Assembly (NCBI GenBank): GCA_021904315.1
Contig: CM038920.1
Coordinates: 18,724,001-18,788,000 of the forward strand
Source of the DNA: Sphagnum magellanicum
Taxonomy: Eukaryota > Streptophyta > Sphagnopsida > Sphagnales > Sphagnaceae
DNA length: 64,000 nt
Reading direction: 5' to 3'
The notes under the pieces were generated by a model. The model worked only from the letters and a program-made list of their open reading frames with translations. It did not search any database and had not been told where the DNA came from. How positions within the stretch are numbered: the stretch's first letter is position 1; every line of letters starts with the position of its first letter. The position numbers and the translations under genes are program-made. Below, piece after piece: positions 46,865-60,197 of the stretch.

Positions 46865-48075
46865 TAATCTAAACAAACAAATAGACATAACCTAACAACT
46901 CACCAGGGTACTTTTTGCAAAAATAATTTCAAAAATCAGAGGGGGTTAAGGTAGTCATTAATGACTCTTTTTGTTATTTCTGCTAGTATTTTGAGGGATC
47001 TCCCTCCGGAGAAGAACCCTAGGGTACTAAGCCACGGGAGATTGTCCAATTTGTATAGGTTCATGCATTCCCATTCTTCATGGAAGAAAGAAAAAGAGAA
47101 AGTTGTTTATGTAACATGAAGGTTCCCCCATACAAGTGGGTTCTCATGAGGTTCGGAAAACATCAAATTTCCTAGTAAGTCCATTTAAATATGCACCTAA
47201 ATGGACTTAAATTATTAAATATATATGAACCAAAGAGTCTAAACATTTAAGGTTACCCTTTTTTTTATATGAAATTTCCCATATCTTGCTTCCAAAAGAA
47301 TCCACTTATTCAAGAATAGAGTTATTTATTTTCACTACAGATTTCGCCATTTGTGTTCAAAAAACATGTTGTTGCATTAATGTTTCAACTTTCAAAGCCA
47401 AAAATCATTATAAATACCAGTTTTGAAACCAATAAATGCATTTGAAAAATGCATCTTGGGTGGTAAAAAAAGACGAACAAAATTAGATTGAATGGAGTAA
47501 AAAGATTAGACACTGGGTAGATAACCCATGGAAGCAAGACCTTGCATACTTGTAAGGGAAAAAAGATATCCAAAATTCAATGACTGGACCATGGAAAGAA
47601 AATCATGGTGTCTTGTGAAGAAGGAATCATGTGGGAGGCTTGACTATTGGGTGGATTAAAAACCTCAGTTTTCAATTGCAAATAAAGATTCAGGCAAAAA
47701 GAGCTCTGGAAATAAGTCTCGGGAGTTTGCTATTTCAGCTCTCTGTTAAGAATGTTGCAAGTGGCTTCAGCAATTTGGTACTTTACAGAAGCAGATTTGT
47801 GTATAACTGAGTCTCATGCAATTTCTTGCAATCAATTTACTAAGGACTTTATTTCATACAGTGACTGAACAAAATCACTGAGCAAATCTTGTGAATAAAT
47901 TGACAAATAATTTGCATGAGAGTAACGATATTTTGCACAGCCCATATAAAAGAATTGATCAGAAAACGTACTTGGATGGACAGCACTGGACTGGTCACCC
48001 TGTACTTGTTGAGCTGATTCAATCAGGTATTGTCATGGCTCCATATTGTTGGAACACATTTCTCAACAGCTTACA
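46865..48075. other. Intergenic DNA downstream of the coiled-coil gene
   Basis: No coding region supported. It includes the presumed 3' end of the minus-strand gene that stops at 48,082. Confidence 0.5.
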
Positions 48076-48081
48076 TTCGAC

Positions 48082-49555
48082 CTACCTTTTCTTGCTGTCA
48101 TTGGTGCTGTCTGTGGTGTTCAACTTCTCATAGCTAAGTTGAAAGAGAATTGCAACTAAGACAAGAGAATAGAATGCTATATTTGGCCATGGGACATCCT
48201 GGGACAAGACTGCCTCCCCTAAAGTGAGAATCAACAAAACGGCCACAACCCCAGATAGAATTTGGCGGAACCGAAGAACTGCTGAGTTTTTGAGGGCCTT
48301 GGACATTAGCTCAGTCTGTTCCTTCATAAGTTCTTGCTGTTCAGGAGTCATGCTTTCTTTCACTGTGGTGAGGGGCTTACTATACAAGTCCTTGAAAAAC
48401 AAGCCTTCACTACGGGCCTTGCTCACATTTTTTTCAAACTCATCAAGGTCCCGATCGTTGGCCTCAATCTCTGCTCGTGCAGATGCCAACTCTTCCTCAA
48501 TTGCTTGTGCTTTGGCCTCCACATTCTCTAATACCTATGTCAGAAAAGAGGAGCAAGAAGAGAGAATGAATGCCAGAAAACCTGGGCCAAATAAAAGCAA
48601 GAGAACCTATGGAGTACATGGATTCCTACAAAAAGAATAATTTCCCTCAAAATATATGCCATAGCCAAGTGTGATATTGGGTGAGATCAAAATGTGCATA
48701 GCTGAAGGGTAAAGAGGAACTAAGTTTGAATTTTACCTTGGACCGAGCTTCATCCATAGTGCGCATCGCCTCTTCAGCAATTTTGTCATATTCCTCTTTT
48801 GCCTGCTCAGCTATGTCAGAGAGGAGCTTAGCACGCTCATCCACAAACTCTGTCACCTTTGCTTGGTCTGCTTGAAGTCGGACTATCCCAACAAGAATCT
48901 CTTGCACTTTCTTGTCCCCTGTATTGCTGCTATTCTCATCTGGCTCCTCCACCTACCATTTCCCAACTCCAAGAGTTTGAGCAAGAAAAAGCCATCATCT
49001 GAACATTGAAATCTTGTGAACTCAGAAACTTGAGCTGCCAATCAATGGAATTCTTGCTGGAAGAAAATCCTTGGCCAAGTTTAGATCCCATACTTTTGTT
49101 TCATGATGTAAAGCATTTCCTTTTCATCTTCAGTAATGGTGCACCATGTGATTGAAGAAAAGATAAATCCATGATGCCATATATGTTTGGAAACCATGCA
49201 AAACTCTGTGGGAATTCTTTTGTTTCTCATGTTGTAAGTGCAGAAATCACAGACCAAATGACAAAGAAGAACAACAACATACAGGAAATTTTCTCTAACA
49301 GAAGGTAAACAGAAATGGAACCTGTCCATTTGCAGTTGCATAAGCAACAACATGCGTGGATTTAGAAGAGCTGCTGGCACACCACAACAGCTTCTTCCGG
49401 CTGCTGCTCAAGAAACTCAACTGGCATTTCCTCACATCTGAAAAGACTTGCGAACAGCCTGCCCACTTTGTACACCACGACCTCCACTCAGGGTCTCCAT
49501 TTGTGGCCCACGAGAAACCTGGGCGTGAGATCACATGAAGACACAAACAGTGCAT
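48082..49555 (-). CDS. Coiled-coil protein with two C-terminal membrane segments, probably plastid-targeted, 300 aa
   Basis: Three minus-strand exons with GT-AG introns in phase 0: 49555-49322, 48952-48737 and 48534-48082. Residues 1-78 are rich in Ser, Arg, Lys and Cys with few acidic residues, typical of a transit peptide (LSFLSSSRKKLLWCASSSSK). Residues about 90-200 are a highly charged helical region (VTEFVDERAKLLSDIAEQAK, EAKAQAIEEELASARAEIEA) predicted by eye as coiled coil. A conserved-looking GLFFKDLYSKP follows. Two hydrophobic stretches at about 242-260 and 267-285 are separated by a short loop with Pro-Trp-Pro, then a hydrophilic tail ends in SKKR. A membrane-anchored structural or scaffold role in the chloroplast is inference. 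In-frame codons at 48,952 and 48,522 are GTG and internal, not starts. I do not have a name for the family. Confidence 0.85.
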
Positions 49556-49559
49556 TGTG

Positions 49560-52345
49560 GCAGGCCCAGAGGAATTTTTGTGCAAGTCTCCTCCTCCTCT
49601 CTCAAGAACTTCCAAAACCTACAAACCCTAAATGAAATTCCCCTGCCAAATTCTGCTGAGACTAGATCCAAATTTTCACGCCAAAGATCGGCATTCTAAA
49701 CCTTGAACTAAATCCACATGAGGCCGTGGAGGAATAGGAGGAAAGCAGAGGAGCGCGGTATTTTGCGAAGCATTGGCATCCCCAAGTTCTAGGGTTTCAA
49801 GACTAGCAAATTATGAAGAACACAGAGAGCTTAACAAAATCTAGGAGAGAACCCACAAAATCTCAGGGCCTAATGCACCACCTTAAGAGAGACTGCTGAC
49901 ACATAGTCTCTGACGTTTGGAAATTAAGCTTTGGAACATTGCATTAGTAGAGAGACAGTCCAATTGCATCACACACACACAAACACACACAGTCCAGACA
50001 AAAGGAAAAAAAGCTCTGAAAATTGGGCATTTGGATTCTGATCTGCATCATCAATGGAGGTGTGTGGTGACGGTGAAAGTATAGGGCATATCCAGAAGGC
50101 TTAGGCCTTATTGGCTCAATGAGGGGGTCTTGCACAATCAACTAAAGCTGCGCAGCTTGGCCATCCTCTGGAACTATATAGTTCTTGTTTTGCCTGTTTG
50201 CTGTCAGCGTTTCCTTCCAACCCTAATCCTTTGAGCTCTGCATTTTCTTCCTTGCTTATTTCCTGGCACCAAGTCTCAGCAAGGGAATGTCAGCAAAGGA
50301 GAATTGAAATGATGAAGCACCAGCTCCGTCGGTCATTTTCTTCCCGTCAAACTGTTTTCTTTGTTACCTGTTGCAAACAAGCGGCTAGTCACATGTTGAC
50401 TCTGCCCTTCAAAACTGGGGATAATACAGTTTATATGCATTGAAGTTGAAATTTGGCCAAACAATATTGGGAACGTCTTGGGGAACACTTGGAGAACCCT
50501 TTGGGAACTTGATGGGAACACCTTGGGAACAGAAAAAAAAAATCCTCCTCTCCCACCCCTCCACCCCCCAAAAAGCAAAAAGGCAAAAAAGAAAAAGCCT
50601 TCTCATTAGAGTTATCCGTAAATTAAAGAAAACAGAGCACCAGAACCCCGAGTTTGGTCATACACAGGGTGAGATTCAAAAAAAAACCTGCATAAGAGTA
50701 CATTAGCATGCATCCAGGGTGAAACTCAGAAATCCATTAATTTTTGTGGTACACTGAGTTTCATCCTGTCTTTCGTTTATCCTGAGCGCCTCCATAGCTG
50801 CTACATATATTTTCACTGCTCGTACCTGTACAACTACTATAATTACTCACGAATCTTGTGCATTAAATGCTGAGTTTAAATCCTGCTTGGGTTTGGTTAG
50901 ATTGCTTGATCAATCCTCATGGCACAATCTCCCATTGTTGTTGATCGTCCATATCATCTGATTGTTCCACTTGCTTTGCTATTAGTGGTCTTTGACACTT
51001 TTGAGAATCCCACTTTCAAGTTTATATGAGTGAGGCTTGGGATACATAAGCAAGTAACAAATAATTATGCTATAGCAAGCCTAAGTACCCAATATGGTTG
51101 GGTGTGCTCTTATAAACCAGCTGTGGTTAGCATGGTCAAGCCCAATTGGGTCCTCCAGTTATGTGGGAGTGTATCAAATGTTTCTATATTGGATTCCACA
51201 TGCCCTTCTAATGTAGGGATACCAAACTTTTGCCCCTTTCTTGGTGCATCACAGCGTCTCTACCCTGACGGGGCAGAGCCAACAAAGCTTCTCATTGCCT
51301 AATGGCTCTGCCCTTTTATCACAAGTTCAAACCGGCAACAGTTACAATGCGAAAATGTTCCATGACATTCCTCAAAAACCAAACTCACAATTCAGAGTAA
51401 CAAACACATGGTGAGTATTCATCAAAATCTGGGACCAAATGAACTCTGCATAACACATGGTGGACATTCCTCAGTTGCATGGGACCAAATGAACTTGGCG
51501 TCAGTTTGGTTCAGTAATCTCTCCCTGAGGGGCAGAGCCAATAAACAAGTAGGTATCAGAAATCCAAATCAGTCAAGAAACTTGGAATCACAAGAAGGTG
51601 ATGATGATCTTCACAAAACATATTAACCTGGAGTCTATGTTTTGAAAGGAGATGGAACAGCAGCAACAACTATAGTAACACATTCAATTGCATATGATGT
51701 GATCTTCATGCAGTTGGTAGCAATGATGTGTAAGCACATACCTATCTGCAAACTGATACTGCTGCTCTAGCAAACAATAATTTACCTTGCAATCAGTAAC
51801 TCCCTTTGATTACACAATTGAGCACTTTTCCTCCTCTTTGCCAGTCACATAAAACATTCAGAGATCACAAGAACCTGAGATTATTCTCAAGTCAGGAGAT
51901 TCTGGGTTGATTTTGTTTCCTCAAAGGTTTAGGGTTTAGGGTATGAATTGGTATGTCAAGATAGCAAATAAAAAATTGGCATGAAAGGGATAATAACAGA
52001 TCCTTTTGGAAGCAGTTTGAGAAATCTTAAAAGTCAAAGTTCACTCGATGAGCAACAGACAAAACATTCTAACAAACTGCTCTTGCCAATTCTATCATTA
52101 ACCACAACACAAAGAATGCACATAAAATCTGAGAATGTGGATTCCTGGAGTTTAATGAAGAATCATCAGGAAATAAGAAACATGAGAAGCATAACCCAAC
52201 TTCTGTAGGTCATCTACATGTGACCTCAAAACTATGGAACAGTACAAGCAATATGAATACAGAAAAGAATGCCATTCTCATGTTATCTAAAGAATCAAGA
52301 ATTGGTGGACCCAACAGTAGTGACATGACACATCTTTTCCATAAC
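49560..52345. other. Intergenic region between the coiled-coil and Costars genes
   Basis: The 5' flank of the coiled-coil gene (49.56-50.2 kb) has CA repeats near 49,972-49,990. The rest holds no supported gene; frames at 51.0-51.6 kb and 52.0-52.2 kb are short and lack domains. A GGTTTAGGGTTTAGGGTA telomere-like word occurs near 51,928. Confidence 0.5.
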
Positions 52346-52350
52346 TCACT

Positions 52351-54020
52351 TCAGGGCTTGACAAGGACAATGTCCACATTGTCATGCATTCCTTGGAACA
52401 GCATCTCTGCATCAAACTTCACGATTTTCCTTTTCTTAGCAGCTCGCAATGTACCCACAAGCGCCTCAAAAAGGTTTGCGCACCTTTCATCATTGAATAG
52501 GGTCCCAAACTTCACCTGTGCACACCACAAGGTCCCACAAAATATGCCCTTCACCAGTTAACAACTCCACTAAACCAAAAACAAAAATGTCAGCAGGTGA
52601 AGAGCTAAGCTAACAATCCCACTCCTGCACATAGAATGACCATGGCACAGTGACATTTTGAATAGGCTGTAAAGGAATCGCATGTCTAAAATTTGCAACG
52701 CCAGTCATACCCAAGCAATTTGAATGTCAAGTCTTTTCATGAGCAACTGAGCCTAAAATACAACATCTTCAATAACTTCTGACAACTTCACACTTAAGGT
52801 CTAAGTCAACCTGGATAGAATTGAGAGATAGCCCAATGACAAGGTTGTAGGGATTCAAGATCTGACAACATATCAGCAAATGAGAGAAAGGAGTGATTCC
52901 AGCCCTAAAGACAAAAACCCTAAACGCAAAACCAAAACTGATGAGCAGTTTTGAACAAAATTGACAGTCACATGCAAGTTCAGAAACCTTCAATGGGCAA
53001 CAGCACACCATATGACAGCTATCATACCATCCCCACTGCCTTCATCAGCTCCCAGCAACAGATGAAGGTCAATGACATGCATGAAATATTGCACTGAGTT
53101 TCTGTCATAAGACTGGCAGTAACAGGAAAATTCAGACATGATGCTGGCTACCTCCAAAAAACCTAAAAGAGGCCAGGATAATCAACAGAAACCATGAAGA
53201 AGTTGAAAGAACAGCAAAAAAAAAGGGAAAGAAAGACAAGAACACAAAGAAAAGAAAAGAAAAGAAAAGAAAAGAAAAGAAAGAAAACCTAAACAAAAAA
53301 ACAGCAAGAAACAAGAGCAAGAACTTTAAGATCATGAACTTTTCTGAGGAAACCTGATCCTAAAATCCATGCTTCACATGTTGTCAAAGTACTCCAGATT
53401 CCAAAATAAAGACTGGAATTCCAACAAGTGAATTTAAAGCTTTGAAACATGGACTTCGGCTGTAAAGGTATCAGCTGAAATTCCGATGCCTGCTGATCAA
53501 CGGTGTAACTCTTGCTGTATACGAAGAAGAGACAAAAAAGCATTGCATTCGAAGTTTTATCCTACAATTTCTCGCAGATCGAAGCATAATGAAAAATAAA
53601 AGAAGCCAGAAGCCAGAATCTATCTATCCGTGTCGATGTGCCACTGCTACTGCCTAAACAACATTGTCGATTCTAATAAGTCAACGATCATTACGAAAAA
53701 TTCAGGTTATGAAGCAAGATCAAAACTTCTTGTGACATCTTATGGGATGTCAGAGTCTTGGAGAGAAGCAGCACGAGATTTCTGCGAACGAAGTAAACTT
53801 CTCAGCCATTGCATAACGCTAACACTTACTCTGAACAGAAAACTCTGAAGGATCTCTTTCTGGAGATGGTGGTCGAACTGGCGGGACAAAAAAAGCATAG
53901 GAGGAAAATAAAAACATGAAGAAAGGAGATGGATAGTACAGAAACGGAGCCATCGGACTGCGGGAGTCCCAAGCGCGTGATCTCTTCCTTCAGGCGGCCG
54001 ATCTCCTCGTCGACATTCAT
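52351..54020 (-). CDS. Costars family protein (ABRACL-like), 81 aa
   Basis: Two minus-strand exons: 54020-53940 (27 codons) and 52515-52351, with a 1,424-base intron in phase 0 (donor GTACTA, acceptor GTGCACAG). The protein starts MNVDEEIGRLKEEITRLG and continues DGSVSVKFGTLFNDERCANL, EALVGTLRAAKKRKIVKF and DAEMLFQGMHDNVDIVLVKP. It is colinear over its length with the Costars family known in plants, amoebae and animals. Family members are small winged-helix-like proteins related to the C-terminus of STARS and linked to actin dynamics; the plant role is less clear. An in-frame ATG two codons upstream (54,026) could add MT, but family members begin at MNVDEE, so I prefer 54,020. The length is normal and no defects are seen. 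Confidence 0.93.
53246..53286. repeat. (AAAAG)n microsatellite in the Costars intron
   Basis: About eight tandem AAAAG units inside the single intron of the Costars gene, within a wider A/G-rich stretch. Confidence 0.85.
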
Positions 54021-54149
54021 TGTCATGGCGCTCTGTTTCTGGCTCCTCCGCGGCGCTGCTTCGTCTCTTGTTTCTCGCAGTGTCTTCGTGCAACCAGGCG
54101 GGAAGAAGGCGTACAAGCAAGCGCTCTCCCCTTTCAAGATCTCAATCGA

Positions 54150-54845
54150 TGTCCAGAGACGAGATCCCCAAAAATCTCGTGGTCTTCATCCATATCCCTA
54201 AATCATGCATGTCCTTTTCCCCTCTTTGGGACGCAGGAATCGATATGTACTTTTCTCTTCGGGATCTCATTCCAGGTCCCAGAAACTTCATTGTCTTCTC
54301 TCCATCCAGATCCCTAAATTATTGTCCTTGCGTGGGTAAACGATAAGATTCCTTTTAGGACCTCATTCCAGGTCCCAGAAACTCCTGTGTCTTCGCTCCA
54401 TCCAAATCCCTAAATTACTGTCCACGCGCTTCGGTAAACTTTAAGCTTCCTTTAGGGATCTCATTCCAGGTTCCGGAAACTCCCTTGTATTCCCACCATC
54501 CAGATCCCTAAATTGTTGTCCACGCGCTTTGGTAAACAATAAGCTTCCTTTCGAGATCTCATTCCAGGTTCCAAAAACTTTGGCAAACGATATGTTTGCT
54601 TTTGGAATCCTATTCCAGGTCTCAGAAACTACTCTACCTTCCTTTCCACCCAGATCCTTAAATTACTGTCCACACTTTGGCAAACGACAGGCTTTTCATT
54701 CGGGATCTCATTCCAAGTCACAGAAGCTCACTTGTCTTCATTTCATCCAGATCCTTAAATTATTGTCCCCGCTTGGGCAAACGATAGGCTTTTGTTGGGG
54801 ATGTCATTCCAGGTCCCAGAAACTCCCTTTGTCTTCTATCAAAAC
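54150..54845. repeat. ~97-bp tandem repeat array, about 7 copies
   Basis: The anchor GATCTCATTCCAGGTCCCAG recurs with small changes at 54,263, 54,359, 54,457, 54,555, 54,605, 54,704 and 54,800. Spacings are 96, 98, 98, 50, 99 and 96 bases, so one copy has lost half a unit. Each unit also carries TCCATCCAGATCCCTAAATT, TGTCCACGC and GGTAAACGATA-like words. A partial first copy begins about 130 bases upstream of the Costars start codon, so the array occupies its promoter or 5'-UTR region. Confidence 0.85.
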
Positions 54846-54849
54846 CCCT

Positions 54850-57800
54850 AAATAAGAACTAACCTATTACTTCCCAAACATAAGTAAATAGACAAGTCTA
54901 TCTATTTACCTAGCTCCTACTTATCTAATCTTATTTACTTACCTAGATAGATATTGATTTAAATTCATTTTGGTTGAAATTTCATTCCATTTTCATGAAT
55001 TTCACCCAAATTATGCCACATGGCAAAATTTCATCAAAACAAATTATTCCACGGGGTATATTTCCATTAATCAACATAATGATTTTGTAAGTGGGTGCAA
55101 ATAAGATAACATGAGGCACACCCACCTACTTTTTTATTGTTTTTTGAAAAATATTTTTAGAATATTCTTTGAATATTTTTGAAAAATCTTCAAAAAATAT
55201 TTTTAAAATTTTAAAATTTTTTTCATACTATTCATTAAATTTTATGTTAAAAATGTGGTAAAAAATGTCATTTTCAAAAAAAATCAAATCCATTTACAAA
55301 CCATTTCATTGTTTAAAAGCAAGCGTTATAATGTTTAATGAATTTTTTGTTAATTTTTTATTCATTGGACTAATTTCCAATCAATTATTCCCATGATATA
55401 TTAAAAATACAACTATTCAAACAAATCTTACAATTTCAACATCAAATTAAATTACAACTTTAAAATATGAAAAAACTAAGCAAGTGTTACATTTGCTATG
55501 GTATGTGTTATTGTGACTACACCCAAGCCATTTAAAATAAATTATGAAAATTTAATATTTTTTTTCAAAAAAATAATTAAAAAATACATTATGTTATCAA
55601 ATGAAAATTAGTGAATGGGTTATATGTTAGTTGCAAAAATGGGGATTAATTCCAAGTTGCATATGGATAGTCAATGAATGAAAGCATATGTGTTAATTGT
55701 ATACATCATCAATATGAAAGATGATATCATGGTGAGTCATCAAATGTGATTAGATGTTGGATGTGACAAGACCATTTATGAAATGAAATTTATGAAAATG
55801 GCATCATTGCACCATTATAGACCATCGATAACCAAACATATCATTTTGTAATTCCTAAGGTTTTCAATGCTACCATTTTTGTAACATATGTATTTATACA
55901 ATTGTGAACATGCAAGATTTGTAAATGCCACCTCTTGATGATCATATGAATAATATTTGTCTTGACATCTATAATTCATTTCAAACAATTTATCGTGAAT
56001 TATGTTTGTAGTTCAAAAAGTGAGATCATTTGACATCTTTCTACCAAGTTATTTAGAAAGATATTGGAATTGAAAATGAAACATTTGATGAGTCATTTTG
56101 AGGGGATCAATGGTTTTTAAGGTTATACACAAATGTGTTAATGTGGGAAATTTGCTTAAATTTTCAACATAGCAAAGGGGTCCATGAAAAGTACAATGTA
56201 AATTAACATAGTTTTTAATGTCATTTTCATTGTGAAACCCTTGCATTAGGGGATGATCTTGCCATCATGAAAATTTAAGGTGGCTATTTTTCACATACTT
56301 AGGTTAATCTTAAAGTCACAAGATGATGAACATCTTGGTTGTTCATTTTGGAAGGTGAGCCCTTTTCTAGACCCCTTTTTGTTTCATTATTTCAATGTGC
56401 TTTGGTAATTGGTCACTTTCCATCATTTTCAACTTGGTTCAAGTCGTTCACAAGTTACAAGTTAAACCTTAGGGCTTAAACCTTTATGTCACAATGGAAT
56501 ACCTATATAATGCAACCTTGGGTGATTGATTCTTATTTCAAATCTTCATTGTTCAATGTTTCAATTGTTTGTTCAACACTTGTCACCCATTGTTGGAGTT
56601 TTGTTTTCTTACAACTTGCTTCAAATTTTCAAGCTTGTTACCTCAAACCTTATACATGTTACAAATAAATAACTTGTAACTTTAATTTTGTTTTTCAATT
56701 TGTGAATCCTTAGATCATTAATTCCCTATTGAATCATGAATTTCATTCAATTACTTTTAAGTTTTAAGGCAAGCCACCATTTGCAAGATTTTGGAAAATT
56801 TTACGAATTAAATGTTGTGATTTTGGAGTGGTAATTGTTGAGTCTAAACTCTGATAATTGATTAATGGTTTGGGTGTGATTGATTGTTGAACCACATTGC
56901 ACATTGCACCATTTTCGAATCAAAATTTTCTACTAGTTGATATTCAAAAATTTAACATCAAAATTAAAATTGTGCAATTATTAGCATGTATTAAGGCCAA
57001 AAGGTAAGGGAAATTGTAATGCACATTACAAAATCACAAGTTACATTCTTCATTGAACCTAGACATATTTATTTTTATTTTTTTTGGTGTATTTAAATCT
57101 TTAAATAATCAAATTTGTTTTACAATGGGAAGTTGGAAGTTGAGGCCTACCATATTCATCATTTGACTCTTGAAAGCTTCTAAATTGCACCTAAGACTAC
57201 CTACTTGTAGACTTTAGGTTTAAATTATTTTGAAAGGGGTTATGCTAGGCTAAAATTGGAATTATTCTTAAAGCAAAGTTGAGTAGGCAAAGGGAATATC
57301 AAAAATTGTCTTGCACAAACTTTTGAACTTACACCTTTTTCTATTAACACGGATGTGGATACTATTATTTTGTTTATTACTTTTGGCCTTCATGTGTCTA
57401 TGTTTGAATTTGTCCTTTTAAATCCAAATGCCATTTTTGCCACTACCAAAGAGAAACCTAAACCTAAGAAAACAAACATTCTGAAAAAGTTTCAAGTTGT
57501 TTGGTTTGTAAAATTGTGTTGGCTTGAAATTATGTTTGTACTACAACAAAAACATGTCTTTTTCATTATTTGAATTTGACTAATGTGATTATATAAAAAA
57601 TTTTATTAACATGACAAATTGGCATGTTCATTTTGACAAATTATAGAAGTAGCAATGTATATTGTGACTAAGTCTAGTTTTCATTTCAATTAAAACAAAC
57701 ACTACAAACAACATGTGAAGCATGGAAAACATATATGGAAATCATATAGCATCATGGATAAATTTAATCAATATAATATGACATAAATGGTGATGTGTTA

Positions 57801-59080
57801 TCATGTAAGTTTGTTGTGATTTAAAATGTTACTTTTGGTGTTTTATGTGGCATTGTGACTAAAACATGTTACTTTTTTTTGTCTTATGTGGCATAAGGCA
57901 TATGCTGTTTAAATGAAGTTTTTAAATAAATGTAATCATGAATTGAAAAAACATATGAAAATTTTACAATCAAAATATGATTGTGTATTTCATATGTGAA
58001 ATGAAATTAATTTCATGTCTTTATATTTCATGTAAAACCATTACTAAATCAAATGAAATTGTGAAACTATTAATTAATCAAATGAAAGTATATTATATTT
58101 GAATTTATGGCCTATATAGAAATATTTATAAAAATTATATATTTTTCCCAATAAACACATTATAGAATTAAATTAAGTGACAAAAATTCAAAAATTCAAA
58201 ATCAAAATGATTTAAATGAATTTATTTGAATTTATAACCACAATTGAGATACAAAAAGAAATTTAATATTTAAAATGATTTTTATTATGATTTTTATTTT
58301 TATTTCACATTAAAAAATTATTTGAATTACAAAATTTCATGTAGTTATGAAAATAAAAATGAATTAAATTAAATAATGAAATGAAAGAAGGTAGGTATTA
58401 CCTACTAACTATAATGCATGCACCTTTTACCTACCTACTTACCTACTTACCCACCTACCTACCTATTAATTAAACACCATTTATTAGCTACTTACATATG
58501 AAATTTAATTGTCAATATGAATTTAAATAATTGCATTATAACATCTTAACTTTCAAAATTCAAAAATATTTTTTGTTTATATGTATGTACTTACAAGATT
58601 TGTCCCCACGTGAAATGTTGATTAGAAGTTTAAAAACTTGCCATATGGTAGTGGAAGTGAAAGTTCAAATTTCCATTTAGACATTTCATGAATCTAACTA
58701 AAATTAATCATGTTAAAGTTATGATTAAAATTAGTCACATTGACATCGTAAAACAAATTTATACACACATGATGAGGGCTAACATAATCTAACTAGTTGT
58801 TGATGATTCACCTTTGTAATTTACAAAATTAAAATAATAATAATAATCCATGCATTATAATGACAAGTAAAACATTTTTAAAAAATTATAATGTTATAAT
58901 CATTTTAATGTTGCCACATAAATTAACATATTAATCAAAATGAACATGATAGATTTCAGTCTAAATAGACATGGTGGATTCCAATCACATCATGATTTAT
59001 TTATATTTGTTGTAATTGACTAGTTCTTTTTTACCAAGTCCAAATGTGTCCAATGTTTATTTTGACATAAATTTCAATAA
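54850..59080. other. Very AT-rich intergenic DNA, no gene seen
   Basis: Only short interrupted frames. The composition is strongly AT with almost no CG. It may contain the 5' LTR of the Ty3/gypsy element beginning near 59.1 kb, but no LTR partner is inside the window, so it cannot be delimited. Confidence 0.5.
58400..58472. repeat. (CTAC)n/(CTTAC)n microsatellite
   Basis: CCTAC and CTTAC units alternate for about 70 bases with interruptions. Confidence 0.6.
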
Positions 59081-59095
59081 AAAGGATGTGTTTTA

Positions 59096-59700
59096 TTGTA
59101 TGTTGATGTTGCTAGGAATTTGACAATGGTTCGATGGAAAGTTTGTAGTAGAATTGAATGCAAGGAAAAATTGTTGGTCAATTCGTATAGTTTGCTGGAT
59201 GTGTACAACATTTCCGAAAAGCTGGAACTAACTCATGCACACTATGAGGCTAATACTATGAGGCTTCCATCATGTTCAAGGCTTTAGCCTACACCAGTTT
59301 CGCCAATTAGATCATCACATTCTTTTTCAAGGACTAAAGCGGTGCATTCGGCTACACCCATCCTACCTTCTTACAACTACTGTGCCAATCTTGTCCACAA
59401 AGTTAATGAGTGCAACATTCCTTCCAAATATCTCTTTTGTGATTATTATGGGAAAGAGGGACATCATGAATTTGTCTGTTTTGTCAAGTACCCAGAACGA
59501 AAGTAACTCCGATTACAATAGTAAAATTTGCCAGCATCTTCCGTTGTCCCTTAACCAAAAGCTAAGGCACTTCAACCTTCTAACTCAGGCTTTACCCACC
59601 AAAGGTAATTCCAACAAGAATGTTAAAAAGAAGGAGCACAATGCTGACAAGAGGGAGGTGCTTCAAACCCATGCAATTCAAATTTAGATTCTACAAAATG
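59096..59700 (+). pseudogene. Gag remnant with damaged CCHC zinc knuckle
   Basis: A short frame (59,096-59,287) with gag-like helical content is followed, after a frame change, by CNIPSKYLFCDYYGKEGHHE and FVCF. The knuckle spacing C-x2-(C)-x4-H-x4-C fits, but the second Cys is Tyr. Nucleocapsid knuckles bind genomic RNA; this copy could not chelate zinc normally. Further Lys-rich sequence and several stops follow. Confidence 0.6.
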
Positions 59701-60197
59701 AACTCGAATCATTAAGGGCCCAACTTGCTAATTTAAAAGGCAAGTCCTCCCAACCAGCTAGTCATGCCCAACTTATACAAGGTTTAGGATCACGAAAGGG
59801 ACCTCTTAGGTCGTTCTATGGCCTCCCACATGATGCCATGGTTAGGGAATATGTTTTTTCCACTCCACACAATTCTAATTCACACCAGAATTTTGCTATT
59901 TATTTTTGCCCTTCCTATGTCACGGCACAAGAGGTTAATGTGGCACCCAAAGTTTCTGCCACTAGGTAGGTAATTCAGACTAATGGACTTGCATCTAGTT
60001 TAAGTCCTATTACCAGGGCTAGAAGAGCTTGAGCAGTCATGCCACAATCTTTTCGTCCTTTCAACACGGAAAAAGAACGCACCTTATTAGCAAGGGGGGA
60101 GGAAACTACTACACCATAAGCTGTTAGGGCATCAAATTTTCGTGTCCCAGGAGTACATGTAGATCAAGAAAACACATAATTTTCCACTAATCAGTTT

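Noticed and set aside
48224..48640. Plus-strand 138-codon frame
   Set aside because: Antisense shadow of the last exon of the coiled-coil gene.
51925..51942. GGTTTAGGGTTTAGGG as a telomere junction
   Set aside because: Only two or three units; isolated short words like this also occur near 6.1, 7.3 and 40.6 kb.
53826..54137. Longer upstream starts for the Costars gene
   Set aside because: The extension starts at TTG and has no ATG before 54,026. Family members start at MNVDEE.
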